A stretch of 58,291 bases of DNA from Candidatus Methylobacter titanis (GCA_029946125.1 JAQSDX010000017.1:1-58291); one strand, 5' to 3'. Positions 9,401 through 20,018 are shown, numbered from the stretch's first letter. A program made the numbers and translations. Notes: generated from the letters alone by a model not told the origin.

Positions 9401-9719
9401 CGGATACCGTGCAATTGATAGTCGATGTCGCCGGTTTATGTTCGAGGGCGCCGGCATTGGAGGTAATTCGCCCGGCCGGAATAGCGCCTTGACGCAAGGC
9501 CCACAAAAATTCTTTGTAATATTGCTCCTGCTTGGCTTTGCCTTTTTCTACTTCGGAAAGCGCTTTGGCAACCCGTTGGTAGGTTTCGTCGATGGAGCCG
9601 TCAATAGCATCGCCATCTTTGGTTTTTAAACGGTATTTGGTATCCCAAATATCCATTGAGGCGTCTTGGAAAGGTATTTCGGTCACGGTGTTTGGGATGA
9701 CGTGTAGCTTTGCCGGCAT
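6438..9719 (-). CDS. nrdJ: NrdJa: adenosylcobalamin-dependent ribonucleotide reductase with intein
   Basis: 1093 residues as a precursor, 716 after removal of a 377-residue intein. The extein shows class II reductase motifs: INCTVSG (about 101-107), CGIGYEFSTL (about 131-140), SSAGGRRGAQMATFDVGHPD (about 172-191) and, after splicing, NPCGEQPLPPYGSCLLGSINL. The cysteine in NPCGE corresponds to the thiyl-radical cysteine of the NxCxE active-site signature. The protein lacks the C-terminal zinc-ribbon part, which is encoded separately at 4412-5089. It reduces ribonucleotides to deoxyribonucleotides without needing oxygen, using the cobalamin radical. Two NrdR-like boxes lie 55-101 bases upstream. 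No class I or III reductase is seen in the window. Confidence 0.93.
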   Translation of the reverse strand: MPAKLHVIPNTVTEIPFQDASMDIWDTKYRLKTKDGDAIDGSIDETYQRVAKALSEVEKGKAKQEQYYKEFLWALRQGAIPAGRITSNAGALEHKPATSTINCTVSGTIADSMDDILGKVHEAGLTLKAGCGIGYEFSTLRPKDAYVSGAGAYTSGPLSFMDIYDKMCFTVSSAGGRRGAQMATFDVGHPDVVEFIRAKREDGRLRQFNLSLLITAEFVEAVKNDLPWSLSFPVTAKEVKLDNLDLADSTQIIWRDLPYTDGYILNDDGMVACKISKTMPARRLWDIIMSSTYDYAEPGFILIDKVNEMNNNWFCEKIRATNPCVTGDTWVQTEQGPKQVNAILGQQIHVIVDGQAHQSAAEGFFKTATKEVLKLRTKEGFSLRLTDDHRVRKITRLDRYNLETEWCAAGQLHAGDQVLLNDHRQHNHWQGKYSENQGYLIGLLIGDGTLKQDKAVLSVWKTTQVMNSDINTLNAGVDAIMDRVMIATAEFNTRSDFKGWSEIAGRNEYRLSFAELKTLAEELDMAPGNKCISPKIETASSDFYRGFLQGFFDADGSVQGSQSKGVSVRLAQSDLPRLEAVQRMLLRLGISSTLYRNRRPAGITKLPDGKGGVADYKISPQHELVISGNNLAVYQKLINFSDSTKAAQLEAALKNYRRSLNRERFVATVESITPDGCEDVFDIQVPGINTFDANGLHAHNCGEQPLPPYGSCLLGSINLTRFVKKPFTTDAHFDWDNYRKTIKIFTRMLDNVVEINGLPLAQQREEITSKRRHGMGYLGLGSTVTMMGMKYGDAGSLEFTEEVTKVLAVEGWKAGLALAKEKGPAPIMEQMFSVTGEMLHKRPEMVADGHKIGDRVPGKLLHAKYSRYMQQLGNEEPELLAELIETGARFSHHSSIAPTGTISLSLANNASNGIEPSFAHHYSRNVIRAGKKSKEKIDVFSFELLAYREMINSEAMPYSEDPDKQLPDYFISADDVNPTQHVDVQAAAQKWIDSSISKTANVPTDYPYEDFKSIYEYAYDKGLKGCTTFRFNPEVFQGVLVKESDLENTTYQFTLEDGHVMEFKGNEDVEYDGEIHSAANLFDALKEGYYGKF
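7620..8750 (-). other. Intein with LAGLIDADG homing endonuclease inside NrdJa
   Basis: The intein covers C324 to N700 of the precursor (377 residues). It starts CVTGDTWVQT (splicing block A), has TDDHRV (block B, the TxxH motif) and ends with the block F/G segment DVFDIQVPGINTF...ANGLHAHN, followed by C701 as the +1 nucleophile. Two dodecapeptide motifs, YLIGLLIGDGTL (about 439-450) and FLQGFFDADGSV (about 547-558), mark a DOD-type homing endonuclease. All residues needed for splicing (C1, block B His, penultimate His, terminal Asn, C+1) are present, as are the Asp residues of both endonuclease motifs, so both activities may be intact. Confidence 0.95.
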
Positions 9720-9773
9720 TAGGATGTCTCTGCGAGTAGTGGAAATTTAAAGACTGGCCGACTTAGGTTCGGC

Positions 9774-9820
9774 AATCGATATGTAGTGATTTTTTTTCAG
9801 AATAGCACGATATGTAGTGG
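9774..9820 (-). promoter_or_regulatory. Pair of NrdR-like boxes upstream of nrdJ
   Basis: Read on the minus strand, CCACTACATATCGTGC (9820-9805) and TCACTACATATCGATT (9789-9774) resemble the NrdR box consensus ACACWATATATWGTGT at about 12 and 11 of 16 positions. They start 31 bases apart, about three helical turns, which is the usual arrangement of paired NrdR sites in nrd promoters. They lie 55-101 bases upstream of the nrdJ start, so repression by NrdR-ATP/dATP is likely. The nrdR gene itself is not in the window. Confidence 0.7.
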
Positions 9821-9865
9821 TTTAGCGAGAAAATAAAAACAATGCGGTGAAACTTGCAATGGCTT

Positions 9866-11620
9866 CTATTCAACCAGAAAATCACCGCTTTGATGTTGCC
9901 ACATGGCGTAGTATTTGCCTTGTTTAGCCAGCAATTGCTGATGCGTGCCTTGTTCTATGATTTTGCCTTTTTCCAGCACGATAATGCGATCCATCGTTAA
10001 AATGGTAGAAAGGCGATGGGCAATAACCAGCGTTGTTTTATGTTTAATCAACTTGAAAATAGCGGTTTGGATCTGTTGTTCGGTCAGTGAATCCAGCGCG
10101 CTGGTGGCTTCATCCAGCACCACAATCGGCGCATCTTCCAGAAAGGCGCGGGCAATGGCGATGCGCTGCCTTTCGCCGCCGGAAAGCTTGACGCCGCGCT
10201 CGCCGACCAGCGTGTCGAATTGTTCGGGCAAATCCTTGATAAATTCAAGGCAGTGGGATTTTGCGGCGACATCAAGCAGCCGTGCTTCCGAAATATCTTC
10301 GCCCAGCGTGATATTGTCCCGTATCGAACGATGAAACAGATCCGGCTGTTGCGGCACCATGGAGATTTGCTGGCGCAATGAACTCAGCGTAAAGGCTTTT
10401 GCGTCCAAGCCGTCAAAGCTTATGCTGCCTGTTTGCGGGTCGAGAAAACGGAATAACAGTTTGGTTAACGACGATTTTCCGGAGCCGGATTGGCCGACCA
10501 GCGCGACTTTTTCACCGGCTTTGATGTTCAGGGAAAAGTTCTCAAACAGTTGGGTTTGACGCGAGTTGGCTTCATTATAGGTGAAGCAGATGTTATTAAA
10601 GTCGATGGCGCCGTGGGTGATGGTCAGTGCTTGGGCATTGGCGGGATCGACTTCGACATCTTTCTGTCTGAATACCTCGGCCATTTCGGAGGCATCGGCC
10701 AGGGCGGTGAAAAAGTTCCTGAAATTGCGCCCGAATTCCCATAAACGCTGGATCAGCATGATCATGATCGACTGAAACAAAACAAACTCGCCGACCTGAA
10801 AGTCGCCGGTTTTCCACTTTTGGATCATCAAATAAACCAGCAGCAATTCAATGCCGAAGGTCATCAAGCCTTGTACGGCAAAGGAAAAAAACATTAATAT
10901 CCAGGCGATTTTTTTCTTCCGGTACACAGCATCCGATGCCTGGTTGATGCGCGCCTGTTCGACGGCTTCCAGGGCAAAGCTTTTGACGATGAAAATATTG
11001 CTGACCGCATCCGAATACACGCCGCCGACGCTTGAATCGGCCTGGGCTACGGCCTTATCAAAGCGCAGTTTCCATATCGAGTAGGCAATATTCCAGGTGA
11101 CGAAGAGCACGACCCAGCCAAGAAAATAGCCCGCGAATTCCGGCTGTTGTTGGTAGAAGATGGCAAAGGCAATGCCTATCGCCACGATGTTCATGAAAAA
11201 CTGGAACAGAAACCAGTCCATAATAATTTCAAAAGAACGCGAAAAGCGGTTGGCCTGCTTGATTAAGCTGCCGGAAAAACTGTTTTCGAAAAAGACATAT
11301 TTTTGTCTTTTGAGTACCTCGAAACAGCGCTTTTCCAGCAGATTAACGCCGCCGCCATCGAGCGGGATAATAGCGATTTCAAGCAAGCGCCATGACAGCC
11401 AGATGCCAGCATAAATAATGCCGACTTGTTTCAGGTTGTCCAGCAACAGTGCCAGTGTGGCGTCCGAATAGGGCGCGGCCAGTCCGTTGGCAATGTTTTT
11501 GTAATAAATTGGCGCGGATAAATCCAGGGTCATGGCGGAAGCCAACGCGAATAGGGCCAGCAGAAAAAACCATTTTTTCTGCCAGACAACCCGGCTGTAT
11601 TCTTTAAAGATGATATTCAT
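9866..11620 (-). CDS. ABC exporter half-transporter (membrane domain fused to ATPase)
   Basis: 584 residues. The first about 320 form a type I exporter membrane domain with about six hydrophobic spans. The ATPase domain follows, with Walker A GQSGSGKSS, signature LSGGERQR, Walker B IVVLDEATSALD and switch histidine in IAHRLST. A half-transporter of this form works as a dimer in the inner membrane and moves lipids, drugs or peptides outwards. The substrate cannot be told from sequence; it is not obviously MsbA. Neighbours (nrdJ downstream, acs upstream, same strand) give no functional clue. Confidence 0.88.
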   Translation of the reverse strand: MNIIFKEYSRVVWQKKWFFLLALFALASAMTLDLSAPIYYKNIANGLAAPYSDATLALLLDNLKQVGIIYAGIWLSWRLLEIAIIPLDGGGVNLLEKRCFEVLKRQKYVFFENSFSGSLIKQANRFSRSFEIIMDWFLFQFFMNIVAIGIAFAIFYQQQPEFAGYFLGWVVLFVTWNIAYSIWKLRFDKAVAQADSSVGGVYSDAVSNIFIVKSFALEAVEQARINQASDAVYRKKKIAWILMFFSFAVQGLMTFGIELLLVYLMIQKWKTGDFQVGEFVLFQSIMIMLIQRLWEFGRNFRNFFTALADASEMAEVFRQKDVEVDPANAQALTITHGAIDFNNICFTYNEANSRQTQLFENFSLNIKAGEKVALVGQSGSGKSSLTKLLFRFLDPQTGSISFDGLDAKAFTLSSLRQQISMVPQQPDLFHRSIRDNITLGEDISEARLLDVAAKSHCLEFIKDLPEQFDTLVGERGVKLSGGERQRIAIARAFLEDAPIVVLDEATSALDSLTEQQIQTAIFKLIKHKTTLVIAHRLSTILTMDRIIVLEKGKIIEQGTHQQLLAKQGKYYAMWQHQSGDFLVE

Positions 11621-11648
11621 TGGCCGTTTTTTTGTAATTGCTCAGTCG

Positions 11649-11710
11649 TAGGGCGCGCCGTGCGAGCCTTCAGGGCTTCGGTGCTGCTCTGGCGCGCGCG
11701 GCACGCCCTA
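11649..11710. repeat. Imperfect palindromic repeat (about 62 bp)
   Basis: The ends TAGGGCGCGCCGTGCG and CGCGCGGCACGCCCTA form near-complementary arms around a short centre. This is a REP/MITE-like hairpin between acs and the ABC exporter gene. It could fold in RNA downstream of acs, but has no T-run for a standard terminator. Confidence 0.7.
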
Positions 11711-11761
11711 CTTAACCCCATTAAAATACGTAATCTGCGTATGCAGAGGGTTATTAAACGA

Positions 11762-13702
11762 TCACTTATTAGCCCGATGCGCAATAATATCGTCAACCAC
11801 GGCCGGATCGGCCAGCGTGGAAGTGTCGCCCAGACTGTTAATTTCATTGGACGCCACTTTACGCAAAATACGGCGCATGATTTTACCGGAACGGGTTTTG
11901 GGTAAACCCGGCGCCCATTGAATGATATCCGGGTGGGCAATCGGGCCGATTTCATTTCTGACCAGTTCGATCAGTTCCTGGCGCAGTTGTTCAGACGGTT
12001 CGATGCCGACATTTAAAGTTACGTAAGCGTAGATGCCTTGTCCCTTGATGTCATGCGGATAGCCGACCACCGCCGCTTCGGCAACATGTTCATGCAGCAC
12101 CAGGGCGCTTTCGATTTCCGCCGTACCCATACGGTGGCCGGAGACATTGATGACATCGTCAACCCGTCCGGTAATCCAGAAATAGCCGTCCTGGTCGCGG
12201 CGCGCGCCGTCGCCGGTAAAATAATAACCGGGGTAGTTTTTAAAATAAGTGTCGATAAAGCGTTGATGGTCGCCGAAAACGGAACGCGCCTGTCCCGGCC
12301 AGGAGCGGCTGATGACTAAAATACCTTCGGCGACACCTTCCCTGATCTGGCCGGAATTGTCCATGATCTCAGGCTTGACACCGAAGAAGGGCAGGGTGGT
12401 GGAACCCGGTTTTAAAGGTGTTGCACCGGGCAACGGGGTGATCAATATGCCGCCGGTTTCGGTTTGCCACCAGGTATCGACTACGGGACAACGACCCTCG
12501 CCGACCACATGGTAATACCATTCCCAGGCTTCCGGGTTAATGGGTTCGCCGACACTGCCGAGAATTCGTAAACTGCGGCGTGAGCTGCTGCGGGTTACAA
12601 ATTCATCGCCTTGGGCCATCAATGCGCGGATCGCGGTCGGCGCGGTGTAGAAGATATTCACCTGGTGTTTGTCGATCACCTGCCAAAAACGGTCGGCCGC
12701 CGGATAGGTCGGTACGCCTTCAAACATCAAGGTGGTAGCGCCGTTGCATAACGGGCCGTAGATCATGTAGGAATGGCCGGTTATCCAGCCTATATCGGCG
12801 GTACACCAGTAAATGTCACCGTCGTGGTAATCGAACACATATTTGTGGGTCATGGCCGTGTACAGCAGATAACCGCCAGTGCTGTGCAAAACCCCTTTAG
12901 GTTGGCCGGTGGAACCTGAGGTATACAGAATAAATAACGGATCTTCGGCATCCATGGCTTCGGCGGGGCAATCGGAGGAAGCGGTAGCCATCGCCTCGTG
13001 ATACCAGAGGTCGCGCTGCTCGTGCCAGTCGACAGGATTGCCGGTATTTTTTATGACAATGACTTTTTCAAGGCGAGGGCAGGAGGCGGCAGCTTTATCG
13101 ACGTTGGTTTTAATCGGTAAGACTTTACCGCCACGGTAGCCTTCATCGGCGCAGACCAAAAACCGGCAATCGGCATCCAGAATTCGGTCTTTTAACGCCT
13201 CGGCGGAAAAGCCGCCGAACACGATCGAATGCACCGCGCCAATCCGTGTGCAGGCCAGCATCACCGTAGCCGCCTCGCTGATCATCGGCAGGTAGATGCA
13301 AACGCGGTCGCCTTTTTTAACGCCTTGCGCCTTTAACACATTGGCGAACTTGCAGACTTGTTCGTGTAATTGCCGGTAAGTGATTTTTTTATCCTGCGCC
13401 GGGTTGTCGCCTTCCCAGATAATGGCGACCTGATCGCCGCGCGTGGCAAGATGGCGATCCAGACAATTGACGCTGACATTGAGTTTTCCGCCTTCAAACC
13501 AGCGGATATGGCCGGTCAGAAAATCGCAGTCCATGACTTTATCCCACCGCTTACTCCAGTCCAGAAACTGTTCGGCCTGTTCAGCCCAGAAAGCTTCCGG
13601 CTCGGCAATGGAGCGCTGATACAAGGTTTTATAGCTTGCCGCGGTAATGTGGGCATTGGCCGCTATTTCCGGTTTTATGTCATAGATTTTAAGGTCTGAC
13701 AT
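11762..13702 (-). CDS. acs: Acetyl-CoA synthetase (AMP-forming)
   Basis: 646 residues, the normal length for Acs. The adenylation motif [11 protein letters not shown], the downstream WWQTETGG motif and the C-terminal [11 protein letters not shown] are all present; the lysine of SGK is the catalytic residue controlled by acetylation in this family. The enzyme converts acetate, ATP and CoA to acetyl-CoA, AMP and pyrophosphate in the cytoplasm. The gene stands alone, with a perfect 8-bp-arm palindrome 49 bases upstream of its start. It is divergent from the M16 protease pair. Confidence 0.97.
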   Translation of the reverse strand: MSDLKIYDIKPEIAANAHITAASYKTLYQRSIAEPEAFWAEQAEQFLDWSKRWDKVMDCDFLTGHIRWFEGGKLNVSVNCLDRHLATRGDQVAIIWEGDNPAQDKKITYRQLHEQVCKFANVLKAQGVKKGDRVCIYLPMISEAATVMLACTRIGAVHSIVFGGFSAEALKDRILDADCRFLVCADEGYRGGKVLPIKTNVDKAAASCPRLEKVIVIKNTGNPVDWHEQRDLWYHEAMATASSDCPAEAMDAEDPLFILYTSGSTGQPKGVLHSTGGYLLYTAMTHKYVFDYHDGDIYWCTADIGWITGHSYMIYGPLCNGATTLMFEGVPTYPAADRFWQVIDKHQVNIFYTAPTAIRALMAQGDEFVTRSSSRRSLRILGSVGEPINPEAWEWYYHVVGEGRCPVVDTWWQTETGGILITPLPGATPLKPGSTTLPFFGVKPEIMDNSGQIREGVAEGILVISRSWPGQARSVFGDHQRFIDTYFKNYPGYYFTGDGARRDQDGYFWITGRVDDVINVSGHRMGTAEIESALVLHEHVAEAAVVGYPHDIKGQGIYAYVTLNVGIEPSEQLRQELIELVRNEIGPIAHPDIIQWAPGLPKTRSGKIMRRILRKVASNEINSLGDTSTLADPAVVDDIIAHRANK

Positions 13703-14007
13703 GCGTTAATCCTTAGGTTCGGTTGAAAAATGTAGAAGGCTATTACGTGGCCAATAATGATATTATTGGCGATATATATTATGTTTTAACCTCTTATGAT
13801 TAGGGACATCAGCAGGTAAAGTCAAAGATTTGTGCCGCTTTCGTAAAAGCAACATCTTGCATAAAGCCGCTATCCTGTTGATAGTGGATTATTTTTTTCA
13901 AGTATCGCTATCCAGAACTATTTTACCCCTGTTACTATCGGGCTTAGCAAATGATGCAGCCCGGAATTTTTTTGGAAAGTACCTTAACATTAACCCAAGA
14001 GGGAGTT
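13703..14007. other. Divergent intergenic region between acs and the M16 protease genes
   Basis: Besides the palindrome at 13751-13769, the region is AT-rich around 13755-13795, where the acs promoter should lie. The side next to 14008 carries a good ribosome binding site (AGAGGGA at about 13998-14004). I see no RNA gene and no credible small gene here. Confidence 0.5.
13751..13769. promoter_or_regulatory. Perfect palindrome upstream of acs, candidate operator
   Basis: CCAATAAT-GAT-ATTATTGG has two perfect 8-base arms around a 3-base centre. It lies 49 bases upstream of the acs start codon, in AT-rich promoter-like DNA. The symmetry suits a dimeric repressor or activator; the identity of the protein is not known. 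Confidence 0.5.
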
Positions 14008-15372
14008 ATGAATTATCGATTACTATGTGCCGCATTATTGTGGCTACCGGTTTTTGCCAGCAGCGCCGAGACTAAGGTATCGGAGCATGTCCTGGACAAC
14101 GGTTTAAAAGTGCTGGTCAAGGAGGATCACCGGTCTCCGGTTGCAGTGTCCCAGGTCTGGTACAAAGTGGGTTCAAGTTATGAGCCGGGCGGTATTACCG
14201 GCATTTCCCATATGCTTGAACACATGATGTTTAAAGGCACTGACAAACATCCCGCCGGTGAATTTTCGCGGATTGTCGCCGAAAATGGCGGCGACGAGAA
14301 TGCTTTTACCGGGTCGGATTACACTGCTTATTTTCAAACCATGGAGGCGTCAAGGCTGGAGGTCAGTTTTGAACTGGAAGCCGATAGAATGCGCAATTTG
14401 CATCTGTTGGCTGATGAATTGAAAAAAGAGTTAGAGGTAGTGACCGAAGAACGCCGAATGCGCACCGACGATAATCCGCAAGCAAAAATGCAGGAACATT
14501 TTATGGCGATGGCTCATACCAATAGCCCTTATAGAAACCCTGTGATCGGCTGGCCTTCAGACATTGCCAATTATAAAGTTGAAGATTTGCAAGCCTGGTA
14601 CCAGCGTTGGTATGCGCCCAATAATGCTACCCTGGTCGTAGCGGGCGACGTGGAGCCTAAAGCGGTGTTCGCGCTGGCGGAAAAATATTTTGCCTCGCTT
14701 AAACCCAGCGAAGTTAAAGCGGTCAAACCGCAGGATGAAGTCGAACAGCTCGGCGTGCGCAAGATGACGGTCAAGTTACCGGCAAAACTGCCGTATCTGT
14801 TAATGGGCTACAAAGTACCGGTATTGAAGACAGCGGAACACGAGTGGGAAGCTTATGCGCTGGAGGTCTTGGCCGGAGTGCTCGATGGCGGCAGCAGCGC
14901 CAGGTTGTCCTCGGGGCTGGTGCGCGGCAAGCAACTGGCCGTTTCTGCCGGCGCCAGTTATGGCTTGGCTTCGAGGTTGCCGGGATTGTTTACGCTGGAA
15001 GCGACTCCTGCGGCCGGGAAAACCGTGTGGGACTTGGAAACTGCGTTAAAAAACGAGATTACCAATTTGCAAATCAAGCCGGTCGAGAAGGATGAATTAC
15101 AGCGCATTAAGGCGCAGGTTTTAGCGGCGGCAGTCTACGAGCGGGATTCCAATTTTTATCAGGCCATGCAGTTGGGTATGCTGGAGACGGTCGGTCTGGG
15201 TTGGCAAAAAGCCGATGAATATGTGACCAAGGTCAATCAGGTTACCGCAGAACAGGTGCGGGACGTGGCGCGTAAATATCTGATCGAAGATAAATTGAGT
15301 GTCGCTTATTTGGAACCTTTACCGATCAACGAAAGCGCCGCCGATACCAACACTGAAAAAGGAGCTAAATAA
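14008..15372 (+). CDS. M16-family zinc metalloprotease (catalytic subunit)
   Basis: 454 residues from the ATG at 14008, which has AGAGGGA just upstream and begins a clear signal peptide (MNYRLLCAALLWLPVFASSA). The inverted zinc site HMLEH (about 68-72) and a downstream glutamate region (about ELEVVTEERRM) are present, so this is the active member of the family. It is likely periplasmic and degrades peptides. The stop overlaps the start of the next gene by one base (TAATG), so the two are coupled. The product of the next gene lacks the zinc site, as in heterodimeric M16 proteases. Confidence 0.9.
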   Translation: MNYRLLCAALLWLPVFASSAETKVSEHVLDNGLKVLVKEDHRSPVAVSQVWYKVGSSYEPGGITGISHMLEHMMFKGTDKHPAGEFSRIVAENGGDENAFTGSDYTAYFQTMEASRLEVSFELEADRMRNLHLLADELKKELEVVTEERRMRTDDNPQAKMQEHFMAMAHTNSPYRNPVIGWPSDIANYKVEDLQAWYQRWYAPNNATLVVAGDVEPKAVFALAEKYFASLKPSEVKAVKPQDEVEQLGVRKMTVKLPAKLPYLLMGYKVPVLKTAEHEWEAYALEVLAGVLDGGSSARLSSGLVRGKQLAVSAGASYGLASRLPGLFTLEATPAAGKTVWDLETALKNEITNLQIKPVEKDELQRIKAQVLAAAVYERDSNFYQAMQLGMLETVGLGWQKADEYVTKVNQVTAEQVRDVARKYLIEDKLSVAYLEPLPINESAADTNTEKGAK

Positions 15373-16685
15373 TGCGCATCCATCTGTTAAGCCTTGTTTT
15401 TTTATTGTTTAGCCAGTCTGTTTGGGCCGTTGCAAAAATCGAGCACTGGCAAACGCCGCAAGGCAGCCGGGTTTATTATGTGCATACCGAAGGCCTGCCG
15501 ATGGTGGATATACAGGTTGCTTTCGATGCCGGCAGTGCGCGTGACGGCTACCAGTTCGGCCTGTCCGCATTAACCTCCGCGTTGCTTGATACCGGTGCCG
15601 GGCAGTGGAATGCCGATGATATTGCCCAGCGCTTTGAGAGTGTTGGAGCGAAATTCGGTTCCAGTGTTTCCAGCGATATGGCTTCTGTTTCATTGCGCAC
15701 TTTAATTGATAAACCTTTATTCGATAAAGCGCTGGAGACTATGCAGGTCATTTTGGCTAGTCCAAGTTTCAATGAAGCCGATTTTCAACGGGAAAAAAAC
15801 CGGACCTTGGCCGGTTTAAAGCAACAGGAAGAATCGCCTGCCGAATTGGCCAGCATCGCTTTTTATAAGGCTTTGTACGGCGATCATCCTTACGGGCATC
15901 CGAGTTCCGGTTCGATTATCACGGTGTCAGGCTTTGAAGCAGCGGATTTGCGCAGCTTCTATCAGCAATATTATGTCGCCGCCAATGCGATAGTGGTGAT
16001 TGTCGGTGACTTGTCCAGAAAACAGGCCGAGCTTACCGCCGAGACCTTGCTCTCCGGTTTGCCGGCAGGATCAAAGCCGGAACCCGTACCGGAAGTGGTC
16101 ATGCCGATAAAAGCAGACCGGCAGCATATCGAATTTCCCTCCTCGCAAACGCATGTTCTGGTCGGGATGCCCGGCACTTATCGCAAGGATCCCGATTATT
16201 TCAATTTGTATGTCGGCAATCATATTCTGGGCGGCGGTGGACTGGTGTCCAGGCTGTTTGAGGAAGTCAGGGAAAAACGCGGGCTGGCCTATAGTGCAAG
16301 CAGTTCGTTTGTGCCAATGTCCAGGAAAGGGCCGTTCACGGTCAGCTTGCAAACCCGCAATGATCAAACCGGGCAAGCGCTGGACGTACTGAATAAAACC
16401 CTGACCGATTTTATTGAGCAAGGACCGACAGAAGCCGAGCTGATTGCCGCCAAGAAAAACATCACCGGCGGTTTTGCGATGCGTTTCGATACCAATAAAG
16501 AACTGGCCAGTTACGTGTCGATGATCGGTTTTTATGACATGCCGCTGGATTATCTGGATACCTTTCGGCAAAACGTCGAGCAGGTAACGCTAGCGTCGAT
16601 AAAAGACGCTTTCAAGCGGCGCGTTGACACTCAGTTAATGCAAACTATCACCGTAGGCGCGAGCGAGAATAAGCGTGAAAAATAA
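15372..16685 (+). CDS. M16-family protease homologue lacking the zinc site (partner subunit)
   Basis: 437 residues with an N-terminal signal peptide (MRIHLLSLVFLLFSQSVWA). It has the overall M16 fold, including the C-terminal substrate-binding region, but where active members have HxxEH it reads LSALTSALL. It is therefore probably catalytically inactive and forms a dimer with the protein encoded immediately upstream. The start overlaps the upstream stop by one base. The 3' end overlaps rsmD by 11 bases, so all three genes may be co-transcribed. Confidence 0.88.
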   Translation: MRIHLLSLVFLLFSQSVWAVAKIEHWQTPQGSRVYYVHTEGLPMVDIQVAFDAGSARDGYQFGLSALTSALLDTGAGQWNADDIAQRFESVGAKFGSSVSSDMASVSLRTLIDKPLFDKALETMQVILASPSFNEADFQREKNRTLAGLKQQEESPAELASIAFYKALYGDHPYGHPSSGSIITVSGFEAADLRSFYQQYYVAANAIVVIVGDLSRKQAELTAETLLSGLPAGSKPEPVPEVVMPIKADRQHIEFPSSQTHVLVGMPGTYRKDPDYFNLYVGNHILGGGGLVSRLFEEVREKRGLAYSASSSFVPMSRKGPFTVSLQTRNDQTGQALDVLNKTLTDFIEQGPTEAELIAAKKNITGGFAMRFDTNKELASYVSMIGFYDMPLDYLDTFRQNVEQVTLASIKDAFKRRVDTQLMQTITVGASENKREK

Positions 16686-17232
16686 GCTCAGAATTATCGG
16701 CGGTGATTGGCGCAGTCGGCAGTTAAGTTTTGTCGATGCGCCGGGGTTAAGGCCCACGCCGGCCAGAGTCAGGGAAACCGTATTCAACTGGTTGCGCTAT
16801 GAAATTTCCGGCAAACAGTGCCTGGATTTGTATTCCGGGAGCGGCGCTTTGGGTTTTGAAGCCGCTTCCAGAGGCGCAAAGTCGGTTATTCAGGTAGAAA
16901 ACAATATTCAGGCCTGTCGCAGTTTAAAGGACAATATCGTTGCGCTGTCTGCGACCCAGATAAAAACAGTGCAAAGCGATGTATTGCGCTATCTGGCCGG
17001 GGACGCACAGGTCTTTGATGTGGTGTTTCTTGATCCGCCATTCGGCCTCAACCTGGTGATTCAAACGTGTCAACTGTTGGAACAAAACGCTTGGCTGGCT
17101 AAACATGCCAAGATTTATGTTGAAACGGAACGACATTTTGATTTTTTTGGAATGCCCGAAAATTGGCGGCTGCTGAAAAGCAAGAGCGCGGGCGAGGTTG
17201 GTTATCATTTGTTTGAACGGGCGGAAGTTTGA
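16675..17232 (+). CDS. rsmD: 16S rRNA (guanine(966)-N2)-methyltransferase
   Basis: 185 residues from a GTG start overlapping the end of the M16 gene. The N-terminal RIIGGDWRSRQL and RPTPARVRETVFNWL are diagnostic of RsmD. DLYSGSGALGFEAASRGA binds S-adenosylmethionine and FLDPPF is the catalytic (D/N)PPF motif. It methylates G966 of 16S rRNA in the small subunit. The coaD gene follows after 136 bases, a conserved rsmD-coaD arrangement. Confidence 0.95.
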   Translation: MKNKLRIIGGDWRSRQLSFVDAPGLRPTPARVRETVFNWLRYEISGKQCLDLYSGSGALGFEAASRGAKSVIQVENNIQACRSLKDNIVALSATQIKTVQSDVLRYLAGDAQVFDVVFLDPPFGLNLVIQTCQLLEQNAWLAKHAKIYVETERHFDFFGMPENWRLLKSKSAGEVGYHLFERAEV

Positions 17233-17362
17233 CGATAAGGTGAAAGACGAAAAAACAAGGCTCCAGGTTGCGCCGCCTTGAATCCTGAATCTTGAACTCC
17301 AAATTAAATGAGTATTTAAAACCAGCCTCTTGGTATAGAATTGCCGATTTTTTTGAAAATAA

Positions 17363-17854
<492 letters not shown>

Positions 17855-17860
17855 CAAAGC

Positions 17861-19133
<1,273 letters not shown>

Positions 19134-19141
<8 letters not shown>

Positions 19142-20018
19142 CGGTTTTCGTGTACAGTTTGATTAAAGTGGCCGGGTCTTGTTCCCGATAACCTTGACTG
19201 CCGTGCAGTTGCATCAGCTGCGAGGCCAGCGCGGACATGGGGACGGCAGTGCCCTGCTTGGCGGATAAATCAACCGCCATGTTCAAATCCTTCAACAGGG
19301 TTTTAACCCGCCATTTGACCGGTTCAAAGGTTCCTGTCGCCATTTCGGCACCGACGATTTGCAAGGGCTTGGAGTCGGCAAAACCGCCTGCCAGCGCAAC
19401 AGGTATTTGCTGGGCGTCAACACCGGCTTGTTTGGCCAGCGCCATCATTTCGGCGATAACCAGCACGTTGCAACTGACGATCATCTGGTTGCATATCTTG
19501 GTGATCTGGCCGCTGCCCACCTCGCCCATGTGGGTTAATTGTTGATAAAGAGGTGCCAGAACGATCCGGGCAATATCGATATGTTCGGCACTGCCTCCCG
19601 CCATAATCGCCAGACTGCCCAGTTCTGCACCGGCAACGCCGCCGGAAACCGGTGCGTCAACCCAGTCCATCGCGCATTGTTGATGCAATAATGCCGCTAA
19701 TTGCCGGGTGTTTTCCGGGTGGATGCTGGATAAGTCAATCAGCAACTTGCCTGCGGTACCGTTTGGTGCAATATCGTTGCGGACAATGGATTCTACGACC
19801 TTTGTGTCGGCCAGACACAGGATAATGACCTCGGAGGCCCGGACTAATTCGGCAACGGAACAGCAGGCTATAGCGCCGACATCCGTGACTGGCTGAAGCT
19901 TTTCAGGGCTACGGTTCCAGACATTGACGCTAAAGCCTGCATCCAGTAAGCGCAATGTCATCGGCTTGCCCATCAGGCCGATACCGATGAAACCGAGGGT
20001 GGGTTTTTTATCTGACAT
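19134..20018 (-). CDS. glxR: 2-hydroxy-3-oxopropionate (tartronate semialdehyde) reductase
   Basis: 294 residues of the beta-hydroxyacid dehydrogenase family. GFIGIGLMGKPM at the N-terminus is the dinucleotide-binding turn plus family signature, DAPVSGGVAGAE is the substrate-binding motif, and GSGQITKICNQM carries the catalytic lysine. It reduces tartronate semialdehyde to D-glycerate. Its overlap with hyi supports this substrate over 3-hydroxyisobutyrate, which similar enzymes use. Gene naming (glxR or garR) is by analogy. Confidence 0.85.

Noticed and set aside
9720-9865. Cobalamin riboswitch upstream of the B12-dependent reductase
   Set aside because: The gap is only 146 bases and I see no B12-box-like conserved sequence or the needed stem arrangement; NrdR-like boxes explain the region better.
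16071-16571. 166-codon minus-strand frame opposite the second M16 gene
   Set aside because: Antisense shadow of a conserved gene; no initiation signal.
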